64,000 nucleotides of DNA from contig CP152408.1 of the NCBI GenBank assembly GCA_038961845.1, positions 682,001 to 746,000 on the forward strand, given 5' to 3'. Position numbers and translations under genes: made by a program. The notes beneath the pieces were generated by a model that saw only the letters and a list, made by a program, of their open reading frames with translations, was not told the DNA's origin and made no database searches. Position 1 is the first letter of the stretch. Each line of letters starts with the position of its first letter. The stretch is from Xylophilus sp. GW821-FHT01B05 (GTDB taxonomy: Bacteria > Pseudomonadota > Gammaproteobacteria > Burkholderiales > Burkholderiaceae_C). Below are positions 24,851-34,016 of this stretch, in pieces.

Positions 24851-25966
24851 TCAGCGCGCGAGCCAGGGCAACTGGTGGTCGAAGTAGCGGAAGGTCTGGA
24901 ACACGCTGTTGAGGCGGCCGGGGCCGGTCTTGCGCGCGGCCGCGTCGGGGTATTCGTCAAACCAGGGAATCACGTACTCCCACACCACCTCGCCGGCGGG
25001 TGTCACCTCGAACAGCCGGCCCGTGGCAGATTCCGTGATGTGGGTGTTGCCGTTGGGCAGGCGCTGGGCATTGCCCATGAAGGCGGTGTAGAAGGAATTG
25101 ACCATCTCGTCGGCATAGGACCACACGACTTCGTTCGTAGCCGGGTCGATCTCAACCACGCGCGAGAAGGCCACATGGCTGCCGCTGCGGAAGTTGCCGT
25201 TGTCGAAGGCCAGGATGCGGCCGTTGTCCAGCGGCACCGGGGCGTGCTGGTGCGACACCACGCTGGGCGGTATGTGCAGGCGCACGCTGCCGCTGGCCTT
25301 GTCCACACCGATGATGCCGCTGGTGGTGCGCAGGCTCATCAGCACCGTGCCGTCGGCCATCACGCCCAGCCCGTTGACCAGCGGCCAGTGGTAGCGGCCA
25401 AAGCCGGGGTGGATGGGGAAGTCCTCCGGCGCCAGGTGCTCCCAGGCCTTCCACTCCCAAACCAGTTCCCCGGCGCGGTTCACCTCGCGGATCACGTCGC
25501 CGACCATCGTCTCGCCGTCGCCATGCGCGGTGCCGCCGGGCACGCGGGCGGCAAAGCCCTCTGGCACGGGTGCGCAGGCGGCGTACAGCAGGTTGCCGTT
25601 GGGCAGCCACTGGGCGTCGTGGTGGTGGGACGGGTCCTCGTAGTGCCAGACCACCTCGCCTGCGGGCGTGACCTCGGAGAAATCGCCGCCGTGCCACATC
25701 GACCAGGCCGGGTAGCGGTCGGGCGAATCGGCGTGGTTGCCGTTGTAGCCCAGGTTGCCGTTGGGCAGGATCACGGCGTGGCGGCCGGCGCGCAGCGGCA
25801 TCTTCCACTCGTGCGCCACGGCGCCGTGGATGTCCACCAGGTAGACCTGGCCGCGCGCGGTCTGCGGTGCGATCAGGGTGTAGCCGCCGGCCGACAGCGC
25901 CGGGTCATGGGCGATCAGCCCCACGCCGCGGCGGCGGATGGTGATCTGGTCGACGGTGCTGGGCAT
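24851..25966 (-). CDS. Arylsulfotransferase (ASST)-like protein
   Basis: A 371-residue beta-propeller protein with recurring VTPAGEVVW-type blades, HHHDAQWLPNGN and RLPNGNTHITESATGRLFEV. These are typical of the ASST families. PAPS-independent ASST transfers sulfate between phenols, but many members are uncharacterised and this one lacks an obvious signal peptide. The ATG at 25966 is preceded by AAGGA. It heads a minus-strand cluster with the ABC transporter and dioxygenase; the divergent LysR gene probably regulates it. Confidence 0.7.
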   Translation of the reverse strand: MPSTVDQITIRRRGVGLIAHDPALSAGGYTLIAPQTARGQVYLVDIHGAVAHEWKMPLRAGRHAVILPNGNLGYNGNHADSPDRYPAWSMWHGGDFSEVTPAGEVVWHYEDPSHHHDAQWLPNGNLLYAACAPVPEGFAARVPGGTAHGDGETMVGDVIREVNRAGELVWEWKAWEHLAPEDFPIHPGFGRYHWPLVNGLGVMADGTVLMSLRTTSGIIGVDKASGSVRLHIPPSVVSHQHAPVPLDNGRILAFDNGNFRSGSHVAFSRVVEIDPATNEVVWSYADEMVNSFYTAFMGNAQRLPNGNTHITESATGRLFEVTPAGEVVWEYVIPWFDEYPDAAARKTGPGRLNSVFQTFRYFDHQLPWLAR

Positions 25967-26028
25967 GCGGGGTCCTTCCAAAAGGGGCGCCGCAGCGGTG
26001 TTCCGGCGGCAATGCCCGCACTCTAGGC

Positions 26029-26047
26029 ATTCCGGTCTGTCCGGAAT
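26029..26047. promoter_or_regulatory. Candidate operator between ASST-like and LysR genes
   Basis: ATTCCGG-TCTGT-CCGGAAT is a perfect 7-5-7 inverted repeat in the 129-bp divergent region. It is a good candidate LysR binding site; identification is by symmetry and location. Confidence 0.5.
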
Positions 26048-26095
26048 ATCTGTTTGTTTCTGATGGCATGTATAGAAAAAGCTTACAGTGCCCGC

Positions 26096-27055
26096 ATGCC
26101 CCTGCTGTCCCAATCCCTGCGCTGCTTCGACGAGGTGGCACGCCGTGGCTCGCTGCGCAAGGCGGCAGAGACCCTGCACCTGACCGCTGCCGCCGTGCAC
26201 CAGCAGGTGCTCAACCTGGAGGAGCAGGTGGGCACGCCGCTGTTTGACCGGCTGGCCAAGGGCATGCAGCTCACCGCGGCCGGGGAAATCATGGTGGCCT
26301 CGGTGCGGCGCAGCCAACGCGACCTGGACCACGCGCTGTCGCAGGTGGAAGACCTGCGCTCCTTGCGGCGCGGCCATATCCACCTTGCCGTCTCGCCCTC
26401 GTCGGCAGAGCACTTGATCCCGCAGGCCATGCAGGCGGCCATGCAGCGCTACCCGGGCGTGACCTACAGCGTGCGCTCGGGCAGCGGCGAGCAGATCCTC
26501 AAGTGGGTGGCCGCGGGCGAGGCCGACATCGGCTTCTGCCTACGCCGCCGCCCGCCGCCGGGCGTGGAAGAAGGGCGCGCCTGGCCACAGCAACTGGGCC
26601 TGGTGACGGCGCCCGGGCATCCGCTGGCCGTGCCCACCGGCAAACCGCTGCGCCTGCGCGATTGCCTGGAGCAGCCGCTGATCCTCATGGCGCAGGGCAC
26701 CGAGCTGCGCGCCATGATCGACCAGATCGACGCGCGCGAGCACCGCAAGGCGCGTCCGCTGGTGGAGACAAGCTCGGTGGCCATGGTGTGCCGGCTGGTG
26801 GCCAGCGGCATGGGCGTCGGGTTTCTGATCCCCGAGAACGTCGCCGAGGACGTGGCCGCAGGGCGCCTGGCCTGGCGCCCGCTGGCCGACACGGGGGCGC
26901 GCTCGCACAGCTGCCTGTTCCAGCGCACCGGCCAGGCCACCTCGGTGGCCATGGGCATGTTCCTGCAGTACCTGGAGATGGAGCTTGCGGCGATCCGTGC
27001 CCGCCTGGGCGATACCGAATCCACGCCCCTTGCACTGGATGCATTTGCGACTTGA
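26096..27055 (+). CDS. LysR-family transcriptional regulator
   Basis: A 319-residue regulator: helix-turn-helix RCFDEVARRGSLRKAAETLH followed by LTAAAVHQQVLNLEEQVGTP, then the effector domain. It has the CysB/Cbl-like or NodD-like length. It is divergent from the ASST-like/ABC/dioxygenase cluster and is its likely regulator. The ATG at 26096 gives the canonical N-terminus. Confidence 0.85.
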   Translation: MPLLSQSLRCFDEVARRGSLRKAAETLHLTAAAVHQQVLNLEEQVGTPLFDRLAKGMQLTAAGEIMVASVRRSQRDLDHALSQVEDLRSLRRGHIHLAVSPSSAEHLIPQAMQAAMQRYPGVTYSVRSGSGEQILKWVAAGEADIGFCLRRRPPPGVEEGRAWPQQLGLVTAPGHPLAVPTGKPLRLRDCLEQPLILMAQGTELRAMIDQIDAREHRKARPLVETSSVAMVCRLVASGMGVGFLIPENVAEDVAAGRLAWRPLADTGARSHSCLFQRTGQATSVAMGMFLQYLEMELAAIRARLGDTESTPLALDAFAT

Positions 27056-27102
27056 AGGAACACCTCCAGGCCTGGCGTCGCTGCGCCAGGGGCGCACCCG
27101 TA

Positions 27103-28407
27103 TCAGGCCGCAGCGGTAGCAATGCGCGGCGCCGCGCGCTCCATGCCGGTGAAGGCGAAGTCTACCTCCGGCGCCAGCCCGCTCACGATGCGCGCGATCG
27201 ACTTGCCCGAGCCGCAGGCGTGCGTCCAGCCCAGCGTGCCGTGGCCGGTGTTGAGGAATAGATTGTTCAGCTTGGTGCGGCCGATCAGCGGCACGTTGCT
27301 CGGCGTGGCAGGCCGCAGGCCGGCCCAGAACTGCGCCTGCGACGCATCGCCCGCGCCGGGGAACAACTGCTCCACGCGGCGCACGATGGCCTCGCAGCGC
27401 ACCGCGTTCAGGTTGCGGTCGTAGCCGTTGAGTTCGGCCGTGCCGGCAATGCGCAGGCGGTCGCCCTCGGGCGTGGTCAGGCGCGAGAACACCAGCTTGA
27501 ACTCGTCATCGGTCAGCGACACCTGGTGCGCGCGCGATGCGTCCAGCACCGGCATGGTCACCGAGTAGCCCTTGGCCGGGTAGATCGGCAGGCGGATGCC
27601 CAGCGGCGCCGCCAGCAGCGGGCTGAACGAGCCCATCGCTAGCACAAAGACATCGCCCTTGATGCGTTGGAAGCGGCCTTCGGCGTCGGTCACTTCGACG
27701 TGGTCGATGCGGCCACCCACCTCGCGCAGCGCGGTGATGTTGTGGCCCATGCGGAACTGCACGCCGGCGTCGGCTGCGCGCTGCGCCAGTGCGCGGGCGA
27801 ACTGGTTGGCATCGCCGGATTCGTCTTCTGCGGTGAAGGTGGCGCCGGTCAGTTGCGGGCGGATATGGGCCAGGGCAGGCTCAATGGCCAGCGCCTCGTC
27901 GGCCGAGATCACGCGGCGGTCGCAGCCCAGCGCGCGCATCTGCTGGGCCGGGCCTTCGGCGCCGTCGAATTCCTTCTGGCTGGTATAGAAATGCAGGATG
28001 CCCTGCGTGCGCTGGGCATATTCCAGGCCCAGGTCGGCGCGCAGTTGCTGCAGGGTTTCGCGGCTGTAAGTGCCCAGGCTGACGATCTGCTCGATGTTGT
28101 GGCGGGTGCGTGCCGGCGTGCATTCCCGCAAAAACTGCAGGCCCCAGAGCCACTGGCGCATGTCGGCGCGGATGCGAAACAGCAGCGGCGCGTCTTCGCG
28201 CGCCAGCCATTGCAGCACCTTGAGCGGCGCGGATGGATTGGCCCAGGGCTCGGCGTGGCTGACCGAGATCTGGCCGCCGTTGGCAAAGCTGGTTTCGGCA
28301 GCCGGCGTGGCCTGGCGGTCGATCACCGTGACCTCGTGGCCGAGCTGTTGCAGGTAATGGGCGGAGGTGATGCCGAGAAGGCCGGAGCCGAGGACGATGG
28401 CGCGCAT
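27103..28407 (-). CDS. dadA: D-amino acid dehydrogenase, small subunit type
   Basis: A 434-residue FAD flavoprotein of the DAO family. The dinucleotide-binding start is MRAIVLGSGLLGITSAHYL, followed by the acidic end VIDRQATPAAETSFANGGQ. The C-terminal TGHGTLGWTHACGSGK is typical of DadA. It oxidatively deaminates D-amino acids to oxo-acids at the membrane. The leader carries a tandem glycine riboswitch, which suggests that glycine itself (or a glycine-linked amino acid) may be a physiological substrate or signal. AAGGA lies seven bases before the ATG. Confidence 0.88.
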   Translation of the reverse strand: MRAIVLGSGLLGITSAHYLQQLGHEVTVIDRQATPAAETSFANGGQISVSHAEPWANPSAPLKVLQWLAREDAPLLFRIRADMRQWLWGLQFLRECTPARTRHNIEQIVSLGTYSRETLQQLRADLGLEYAQRTQGILHFYTSQKEFDGAEGPAQQMRALGCDRRVISADEALAIEPALAHIRPQLTGATFTAEDESGDANQFARALAQRAADAGVQFRMGHNITALREVGGRIDHVEVTDAEGRFQRIKGDVFVLAMGSFSPLLAAPLGIRLPIYPAKGYSVTMPVLDASRAHQVSLTDDEFKLVFSRLTTPEGDRLRIAGTAELNGYDRNLNAVRCEAIVRRVEQLFPGAGDASQAQFWAGLRPATPSNVPLIGRTKLNNLFLNTGHGTLGWTHACGSGKSIARIVSGLAPEVDFAFTGMERAAPRIATAAA

Positions 28408-28498
28408 GGCGAAATCCTTTCAGGGTTTCTGCAATGGGTGCGCGCGCAAGGTTGCGGGAATAGATGAAGCAACCGGACGCACGCATCCCGTTGCCGCT

Positions 28499-28726
28499 CC
28501 CCCTGTCCTTGGTACCTGAGAGATTCACCCTGCAACGGTTGCGGGGCTTGCTCCTTCGGTGCGTGGCGGGCGGCCACCATGAGGCATGGGGCGCGCTGCA
28601 ACGTCTCTCCAGACGGCGTTTGACTGATGTTGCAGTACCAGGCCGTTTATGGGACGGCCCACCTGAGCGTTCATGGGAGTTTGCGCCTTCGGTGGAATGG
28701 CGTGGCCGCCATTCACTCTCCTGCAG
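28499..28726 (-). promoter_or_regulatory. Tandem glycine riboswitch upstream of dadA
   Basis: Two glycine aptamers lie in series on the minus strand. Aptamer 1 (about 28726-28625) has GGAGAGTGAATGG, CACCGAAGGCGCAAACTCC and GAACGCTCAGGT. Aptamer 2 (about 28615-28499) has TGGAGAGACG, CACCGAAGGAGCAAGCCCC, TCTCTCAGGTACC and AAGGACAGGGGG. These are the conserved glycine-riboswitch boxes. The remaining leader (28408-28498) has an imperfect GCAAC/GTTGC hairpin but no U-run, so control may be at translation. Confidence 0.9.
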
Positions 28727-28740
28727 GGGCCGATTCTACG

Positions 28741-28773
28741 GTGCCGGCAGCCGGGCTGCCAAGCCGCCGGCAC
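28741..28773. terminator. GC-rich inverted repeat between riboswitch and YXWGXW gene
   Basis: GTGCCGGCAGC pairs with GCCGCCGGCAC (one mismatch). It starts 7 bp after the stop of the YXWGXW gene and precedes the riboswitch. No U-run follows, so termination is only possible. Confidence 0.35.
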
Positions 28774-28780
28774 ATGGGGC

Positions 28781-29164
28781 TTAGCGGCGATACGGGTCGT
28801 TCGGACGGCGGTCGTAGCGGTTGGGCACGCCGTCGCCATCACGGTCCCAGCCGCCGCGCTGCATCTCCCAGCGGTTGCCGCGCTGGACCCAGGCGGGTTG
28901 GCGGTAGTGGTAGCCACGGCGTTCCTGCATCCAGACGCCTCGCACCCAGACATGGCGGCCGCCGCGCCATTCCCAGTGGCCCGGAGCCCAGACCATACCG
29001 CGGCGCGGTGGCGGCATCCTCTCGGCACGCGGCGGCGGCGGCGCGACCTGCACATAGACCTGGGCCTGTGCGGCGGTGGGCAGCACGGCTGCGCCCAGCG
29101 ACAGCACGGCAAGTGATGCCGCGATGGCGGCCTGGACAATGCGATGGTTCTTCTTGGCAGTCAT
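28781..29164 (-). CDS. Small exported YXWGXW-repeat-like protein
   Basis: A 127-residue protein with a signal peptide (MTAKKNHRIVQ, then AAIAASLAVLSLGAAV, cleavage near AQAQ). The mature region is rich in Trp, Arg and Tyr: APGHWEWRGGRHVWVRGVWM resembles the YXWGXW repeat of envelope proteins in proteobacteria. The tail DRDGDGVPNRYDRRPNDPYRR could bind calcium (DxDxDG). Function unknown. The start at 29164 was chosen for the signal peptide; GGAG precedes it. Confidence 0.7.
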   Translation of the reverse strand: MTAKKNHRIVQAAIAASLAVLSLGAAVLPTAAQAQVYVQVAPPPPRAERMPPPRRGMVWAPGHWEWRGGRHVWVRGVWMQERRGYHYRQPAWVQRGNRWEMQRGGWDRDGDGVPNRYDRRPNDPYRR

Positions 29165-29264
29165 GGGACTCTCCTTGTCGTGATTCGAGGCTTCATCCTC
29201 ACCAGCCCATGTCAAGACTTTGTAGGCCATGCGCTAAATATTGTGTGCTGGTGTGACTGAGACT

Positions 29265-29996
29265 TTAACGTCGCATCGCCGTGAAGGCCGCCAGCTCCCA
29301 GCGCCGTGCGGCCAGCAGCAGTGTGTAGCCCTCGCGGGCCTCGTCGGCGAGCTTCTGGTCGGCCTGGTGCTGCTGGGCGAAATCCTGCGCCAGGCGCTGC
29401 ATGCGCTCGAAGAAGACCGGCGCCAGGGCGCGGCTGATGTTGCCGTGCACCAGCAGCAGGCCTTCGCCCGGGCCGTCGAAGCCGCCGCCAAAATAGTCGA
29501 GCACCGCGTGTTCGCGGAAATAGTCCATCACCGGGCCGTGCGGGCGCCAGTGGAAGGTCTTGGAGAGCCTGAGCCGGTAGCGGTTGCCCGGCCGCAGGTC
29601 GATGATGCCGATGCGGTCGAGCTGCACCAGCGCGCGGATGGCCTCGGCCTCGGTCACGCGGTAGGCGGCCACCACCTGCTCCAGCGTCCATTGGCTCAAT
29701 ACATGGATCGCCATCAGCAAAAGCGTGCGGTCGGCGACGACGGCACGCTCTTGCTCCAGTGTCAGGTGATCGGTCAGCGGCTGGGCATCGGCCACGCGGC
29801 GTGCCAGCTCGGCAAAGTCCAGCCGCAGGGCGCGGCAGATCGCGTCGATGCGCGACAGCGGCATGTCGCCCTTGGCGAGCATGCGCTTGACGCTGGATTC
29901 GGCCATGCCCAATGACTGCGCCAGATCGGCGTAGGTCATGTGGGCGGCCTTGAGTTCCTTCTTCAGCGCGGTAACGAGATCAGCGGTGGTGCTCAT
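29265..29996 (-). CDS. XRE-type helix-turn-helix regulator
   Basis: A 243-residue protein. The N-terminal 60 residues form a Cro/CI-type helix-turn-helix (TYADLAQSLGMAESSVKRML). The rest is a helical C-terminal domain without recognised enzyme motifs. It is a cytoplasmic DNA-binding regulator of unknown target. The gap to the upstream DUF4148 gene is 37 bp, so the two may share a transcript. Confidence 0.75.
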   Translation of the reverse strand: MSTTADLVTALKKELKAAHMTYADLAQSLGMAESSVKRMLAKGDMPLSRIDAICRALRLDFAELARRVADAQPLTDHLTLEQERAVVADRTLLLMAIHVLSQWTLEQVVAAYRVTEAEAIRALVQLDRIGIIDLRPGNRYRLRLSKTFHWRPHGPVMDYFREHAVLDYFGGGFDGPGEGLLLVHGNISRALAPVFFERMQRLAQDFAQQHQADQKLADEAREGYTLLLAARRWELAAFTAMRR

Positions 29997-30033
29997 GCCG
30001 CCGATTGTGTCGCGACCCGAAGGCCGTCCTGGC

Positions 30034-30423
30034 TTAGCCGCCGCGTTCGTCTTGCGACAGCAGCGTGCCGTCGTGCATGGCGGCCAGCACCTGGGCCCGG
30101 ACCTCGGCGCGGGTCAGGGCCGAGGGGGCGCTGTGGATCTCCGGCACGCCGTAGGTGTCGCTGACGTCCAGCTCGCCAGCGGCGCGGGCGCGTTGCAGCT
30201 CGGCCACTACCTGGGCGCGGGTCAGGTTCGAGGCGGGGGCCTGGATGGCGGGCTGGCCATAGGCGTCGCCAGTTTCCAGCTCGCCTGCGGCACGGGCGCG
30301 CTGCAGTTCTGCAACCACGCTGGCGCGCGTCACGGGGGCTGCGGCCACGGCGTCCTGGGCGAAGGCAGTCTGGCCAGCGGCCAGGGCGATGAGGGAAGCG
30401 GCGATAAGGGTACGGGTGTTCAT
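30034..30423 (-). CDS. DUF4148-like secreted repeat protein
   Basis: A 129-residue protein: signal peptide (MNTRTLIAASLIALAAGQTAFA), then three imperfect repeats with the pattern LTRAQVVAELQRARAAGEL. This pattern is typical of DUF4148 proteins of Burkholderiales. Function unknown, periplasmic. The 253 bp upstream to the divergent MFS-acyltransferase gene (30424-30676) hold no gene; I see no clear operator there. Confidence 0.75.
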   Translation of the reverse strand: MNTRTLIAASLIALAAGQTAFAQDAVAAAPVTRASVVAELQRARAAGELETGDAYGQPAIQAPASNLTRAQVVAELQRARAAGELDVSDTYGVPEIHSAPSALTRAEVRAQVLAAMHDGTLLSQDERGG

Positions 30424-30676
30424 GGCAGTGTCTTTCAAGAACGGTTCAACGAGTGGGCCGTGTCGGGCGGGATGCCTTGGCGGTCCGTTTTCGCCGAGGG
30501 CTCGAAAGCGATGCGGCGATGTATGAACTGTAGAAGTCGCAGGGCAATAGATAAACAGCGTGCCGGGCGACGCTTCGTTGCCGATTCCGCAACAACGCCC
30601 CGGTGCGCAAACGGCCTTCCTGCACAATCCGCCGCACGCGCGGACGCGACCGTGTCCCGCTGCCCTGGAGCCCTGC

Positions 30677-32623
30677 ATGCCCGACACGCTTCCCCCGCCC
30701 GCCGAGCCGTCGGCGCACCCGAACCAGTTCGCCTTGCTGCAGCAGCGCCGCTTCGCGCCCTTCTTCTGGACCCAGTTCGCCGGTGCCGCGAACGACAACC
30801 TGTTCAAGTTCGCGTTCACGGTGCTGGTGACCTACCAGTTGAGCGTGGCCTGGATGCCGCCGTCCATGGCGGGCCTGGTGATCGGGGCGCTGTTCATCCT
30901 GCCCTTTCTGCTGTTCTCGGCCACCTCGGGCCAGCTTACGGACAAGTACGACAAGACGCGCATGATCCGCTTCGTCAAGAACCTGGAGATCGGCATCATG
31001 CTGCTCGCCGCCGCCGGGTTCCTGCTGGGCAATGTGGTCGTGCTGCTGGCCTGCACCTTTCTGATGGGCCTGCATTCCACGCTGTTTGGCCCGGTGAAGT
31101 TCGCCTACCTGCCGCAGGTGCTGAACGAGCGCGAGCTGACCGGTGGCACCGGCATGGTGGAGATGGGGACCTTCATCGCCATCCTGCTCGGCAACGTGGC
31201 CGGCGGCCTGCTGGTGGCGGTGCCGCAGGTCGGCCATGCCTGGGTGGCCGGCAGCTGCGTGGCGCTGGCGCTGGTCGGGCGCGCAGTGGCGCAGGCGATT
31301 CCACCGGCACCAGCCACCGATCCTCAGCTGAAGATCAACTGGAACCCGTTCACCGAAACCTGGCGCAACCTGCAGCTCGCGCGCAGCAGCCCGGTGGTGT
31401 TCCGCTCGCTGCTGGGCATCAGCTGGATGTGGTTCTTTGGCGCGGTGTTTTTGAGCCAGTTCCCGAGCTTTGCCAAAGAGGTGCTGCACGGCGATGAGCA
31501 CGTGGCCTCGCTGCTGCTGGTGGTGTTTTCCATTGGCATTGGCGTGGGCTCGCTGTTGTGCGAAGTGCTGTCACGCAGCCAGGTGGAGATCGGCCTGGTG
31601 CCGGTGGGCACCATAGGCATGAGCGTGTTTGCGGTGGACCTGTACTTTGCCTCGCGTGGCCTGCCGGCGGTTGCGGAGAGGGGGGTGGGCGACTTTCTTG
31701 CGCGGCCCGCGCACTGGCGCGTGATGGCCGACCTGGCGCTGCTGAGCCTGTTCGCCGGCCTGTACAGCGTGCCCATGTATGCGCTGATCCAACTGCGCAG
31801 CCGGCCAACGCATCGCGCGCGCATCATCGCCGCCAACAACATCCTCAATGCGCTGTTCATGATCGCAAGCTCAGTCATCGCCGGTGGCCTGCTGGCCGCG
31901 GGCTTCAGCGTGCCGCAGATCTTCTTGTTCACCGGGCTGGCCAATGCGCTGGTGGCGGCCTATATCTTTCTGCTGGTGCCCGAGTACCTGCTGCGCTTCA
32001 TTGCCTGGGTGGCCACGCGCTTTGTCTACCGCTTTCGCATTCGCGGCGAAGCGCAGATCCCGCAGGAAGGGCCGGCGGTGCTGGTGTGCAACCACGTGAG
32101 CTTTGTCGATCCGGTGCTGATGATGGCCGCCAGCCCGCGCCCGATCCGCTTCGTGATGGACCACCGCATCTTCGCCACGCCGGTGCTGGGCGGCTTGTTC
32201 CGGCTGGCCAAGGCGATCCCGATCGCGCCGCAGAAAGAAGACGCCGCCATCTACGCGGCGGCCTTCGAGCGTGTGGCGCAGGTGCTGCGCGAGGGCGAAC
32301 TGGTGGCGATCTTCCCGGAGGGCAGCATCACCCAGGACGGTGAACTGCAGCCTTTCAAGGCCGGCATCATGAAGATCCTGGAGCAGGCCAAGGCCGATGG
32401 CCTGCAGGTGCCGGTGGTGCCGATGGCGCTCAGCAACCTGTGGGGCTCGTTCTTTAGCCGCATCGAGCTGCGCGGCGACAAGCGCGTGGCCATGGTGAAA
32501 CCGTTCCGCCGCGGTTTCTTCAACCGCGTGGGGCTGGATGTGGGCGCGCCGGTGCCGGCGGCCCAGGTCACGCCGGACGGCCTGCACAGCCGCGTCTCCG
32601 GGCTGCTGGCCGCAGTGGCCTGA
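30677..32623 (+). CDS. MFS transporter fused to PlsC-type acyltransferase
   Basis: A 648-residue fusion. Residues 1-430 form an LplT-like major-facilitator domain (FFWTQFAGAANDNLFKFAF, FGPVKFAYLPQVL). Residues about 440-640 form a 1-acylglycerol-phosphate acyltransferase domain with NHVSFVDPVL (HX4D) and FPEGSITQDG. Similar fusions flip lysophospholipids across the inner membrane and re-acylate them, without the acyl-ACP synthetase domain of Aas. ATG at 30677 has GGAG six bases upstream. It converges with the M20 deacylase gene (19 bp between stops). Confidence 0.85.
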   Translation: MPDTLPPPAEPSAHPNQFALLQQRRFAPFFWTQFAGAANDNLFKFAFTVLVTYQLSVAWMPPSMAGLVIGALFILPFLLFSATSGQLTDKYDKTRMIRFVKNLEIGIMLLAAAGFLLGNVVVLLACTFLMGLHSTLFGPVKFAYLPQVLNERELTGGTGMVEMGTFIAILLGNVAGGLLVAVPQVGHAWVAGSCVALALVGRAVAQAIPPAPATDPQLKINWNPFTETWRNLQLARSSPVVFRSLLGISWMWFFGAVFLSQFPSFAKEVLHGDEHVASLLLVVFSIGIGVGSLLCEVLSRSQVEIGLVPVGTIGMSVFAVDLYFASRGLPAVAERGVGDFLARPAHWRVMADLALLSLFAGLYSVPMYALIQLRSRPTHRARIIAANNILNALFMIASSVIAGGLLAAGFSVPQIFLFTGLANALVAAYIFLLVPEYLLRFIAWVATRFVYRFRIRGEAQIPQEGPAVLVCNHVSFVDPVLMMAASPRPIRFVMDHRIFATPVLGGLFRLAKAIPIAPQKEDAAIYAAAFERVAQVLREGELVAIFPEGSITQDGELQPFKAGIMKILEQAKADGLQVPVVPMALSNLWGSFFSRIELRGDKRVAMVKPFRRGFFNRVGLDVGAPVPAAQVTPDGLHSRVSGLLAAVA

Positions 32624-32642
32624 TAGAAGTCGCCGGAGTGGT

Positions 32643-33863
32643 TCACAGGCCCGCCAACTGGTCGATGAAGTCCTCGCAGCGTGCGAGCTGGTCCAGTGTG
32701 ATGAATTCGTCGGGCTTGTGCGCCTGCTCGATCGCGCCCGGCCCGCAGACCAGCGTCGGGATGCCCGCATGCTGGAACCAACTGGCTTCGGTGCCGAAGC
32801 CGACGTAGCCCGGCTCGCCGTCCTGGCGCCCGGCGCGGCGCATGCGCCCGAGCAGCCAGGCGACGCCCGCGGCGGCATCGCTGCCGGGGCCGGCCTCGAA
32901 CGCGGGCAGCGCCGATTCAGTATCGAAGCGGATGTCGCCGTCCGGCCAGCGGCTGCGCATGCGCGGCAGCACCTGCTGTAACGCAAAGGCGCGCACCTGC
33001 TCTTCCAGCGCGGCGGCGTCGGTCCAGGGCAGGTGGCGAAACTCGAAGTCGAAACTGCAGTGCTCGGGCACGGTGTTGGCGCTCAATCCACCCGCGATGG
33101 TGGTCGTCTGCACCGTGGTGTGCGGGATGGCGTAGCCCGCATGCCGTGCCTCTTGCTGCGCCAGCCGGTCGCCCAGCTGGCGCACGTAGGCGACGATCTC
33201 CGCTGCGTATTCGATCGCATTGACGCCGTCCAGCGCCAGCGACGAATGCGCGGCCCGGCCGCGCACCTGGCAGCGCACGTGGCGTCGCCCCTTGTGCCCC
33301 ACCACGGCGCGCAGTTCGGTCGGCTCGCCGATCACGCAGCCCTGCGGCGCCAGGCCCCGGTCGCGCAGATCAGCCACCAACTGGCGCACGCCCAGCATGG
33401 ACGTTTCCTCGTCAAAGGTCAGCGCCAGGTGCACCGGCATGGCCAGGTCGGCCGCCAACAGCCGCGGCACCGCCGCCAGGCAGGCGCCGATGAACCCTTT
33501 CATGTCGACCGTGCCGCGGCCGTAGAGCCGGCCCGCGCGCTCCACCGCCTCGAAGGGCGCCGACTGCCAGGCCTGGCCGTCCACCGGTACGGTGTCGGTG
33601 TGGCCGGACAGCACCAGTCCGCCCGGTGCACGAGGCCCCAGGCTCGCGAACAGGTTGGCCTTCCGGCCGCTGGCATCGAGCCCCAGGTGCGACTCGATGC
33701 CGAACGCGTCCAGGTAATCGCGCACCCAGTGGACCAGTGGCAGGTTGGAATGGCGCGACACGGTGTCGAACGCGACCAGGCGCGACACGATGTCCAGGCA
33801 GGTGGCGCCGGGGCGGCGTGGTGTCGTCGCGGCGGCGGGGCAGAGCGGGGCTTGGGGGTGCAT
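32643..33863 (-). CDS. M20 peptidase, acetylornithine deacetylase-like
   Basis: A 406-residue zinc amidohydrolase of the ArgE/DapE branch. Metal motifs are SGHTDTVPVDG, GRGTVDMKGF and LTFDEETSMLG, with GEPTE and a dimerisation domain in the middle. ArgE removes the acetyl group from N-acetylornithine. Because the gene is divergent to a LysR gene and near an amino-acid ABC operon, a catabolic N-acyl-amino-acid deacylase is an alternative. Confidence 0.82.
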   Translation of the reverse strand: MHPQAPLCPAAATTPRRPGATCLDIVSRLVAFDTVSRHSNLPLVHWVRDYLDAFGIESHLGLDASGRKANLFASLGPRAPGGLVLSGHTDTVPVDGQAWQSAPFEAVERAGRLYGRGTVDMKGFIGACLAAVPRLLAADLAMPVHLALTFDEETSMLGVRQLVADLRDRGLAPQGCVIGEPTELRAVVGHKGRRHVRCQVRGRAAHSSLALDGVNAIEYAAEIVAYVRQLGDRLAQQEARHAGYAIPHTTVQTTTIAGGLSANTVPEHCSFDFEFRHLPWTDAAALEEQVRAFALQQVLPRMRSRWPDGDIRFDTESALPAFEAGPGSDAAAGVAWLLGRMRRAGRQDGEPGYVGFGTEASWFQHAGIPTLVCGPGAIEQAHKPDEFITLDQLARCEDFIDQLAGL

Positions 33864-33935
33864 GGCAGGGTTGGCCGACGGACGGCAGGCCCGGGGAAGC
33901 GACAGGGAGGCACATTATTCGAAGCGCGCCCGCGC

Positions 33936-33949
33936 AGGTCGAGCGACCT
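33936..33949. promoter_or_regulatory. Candidate operator between argE-like and LysR genes
   Basis: AGGTCG-AG-CGACCT is a perfect 6-2-6 palindrome in the 153-bp divergent region. It is short, so the assignment is tentative. Confidence 0.3.
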
Positions 33950-34016
33950 TATTTCCGCCCCACATTCCGTTTCGGCATGGCGCGAGCCGGCCTCAAAATA
34001 ATTGCCCGCTCCTGCC

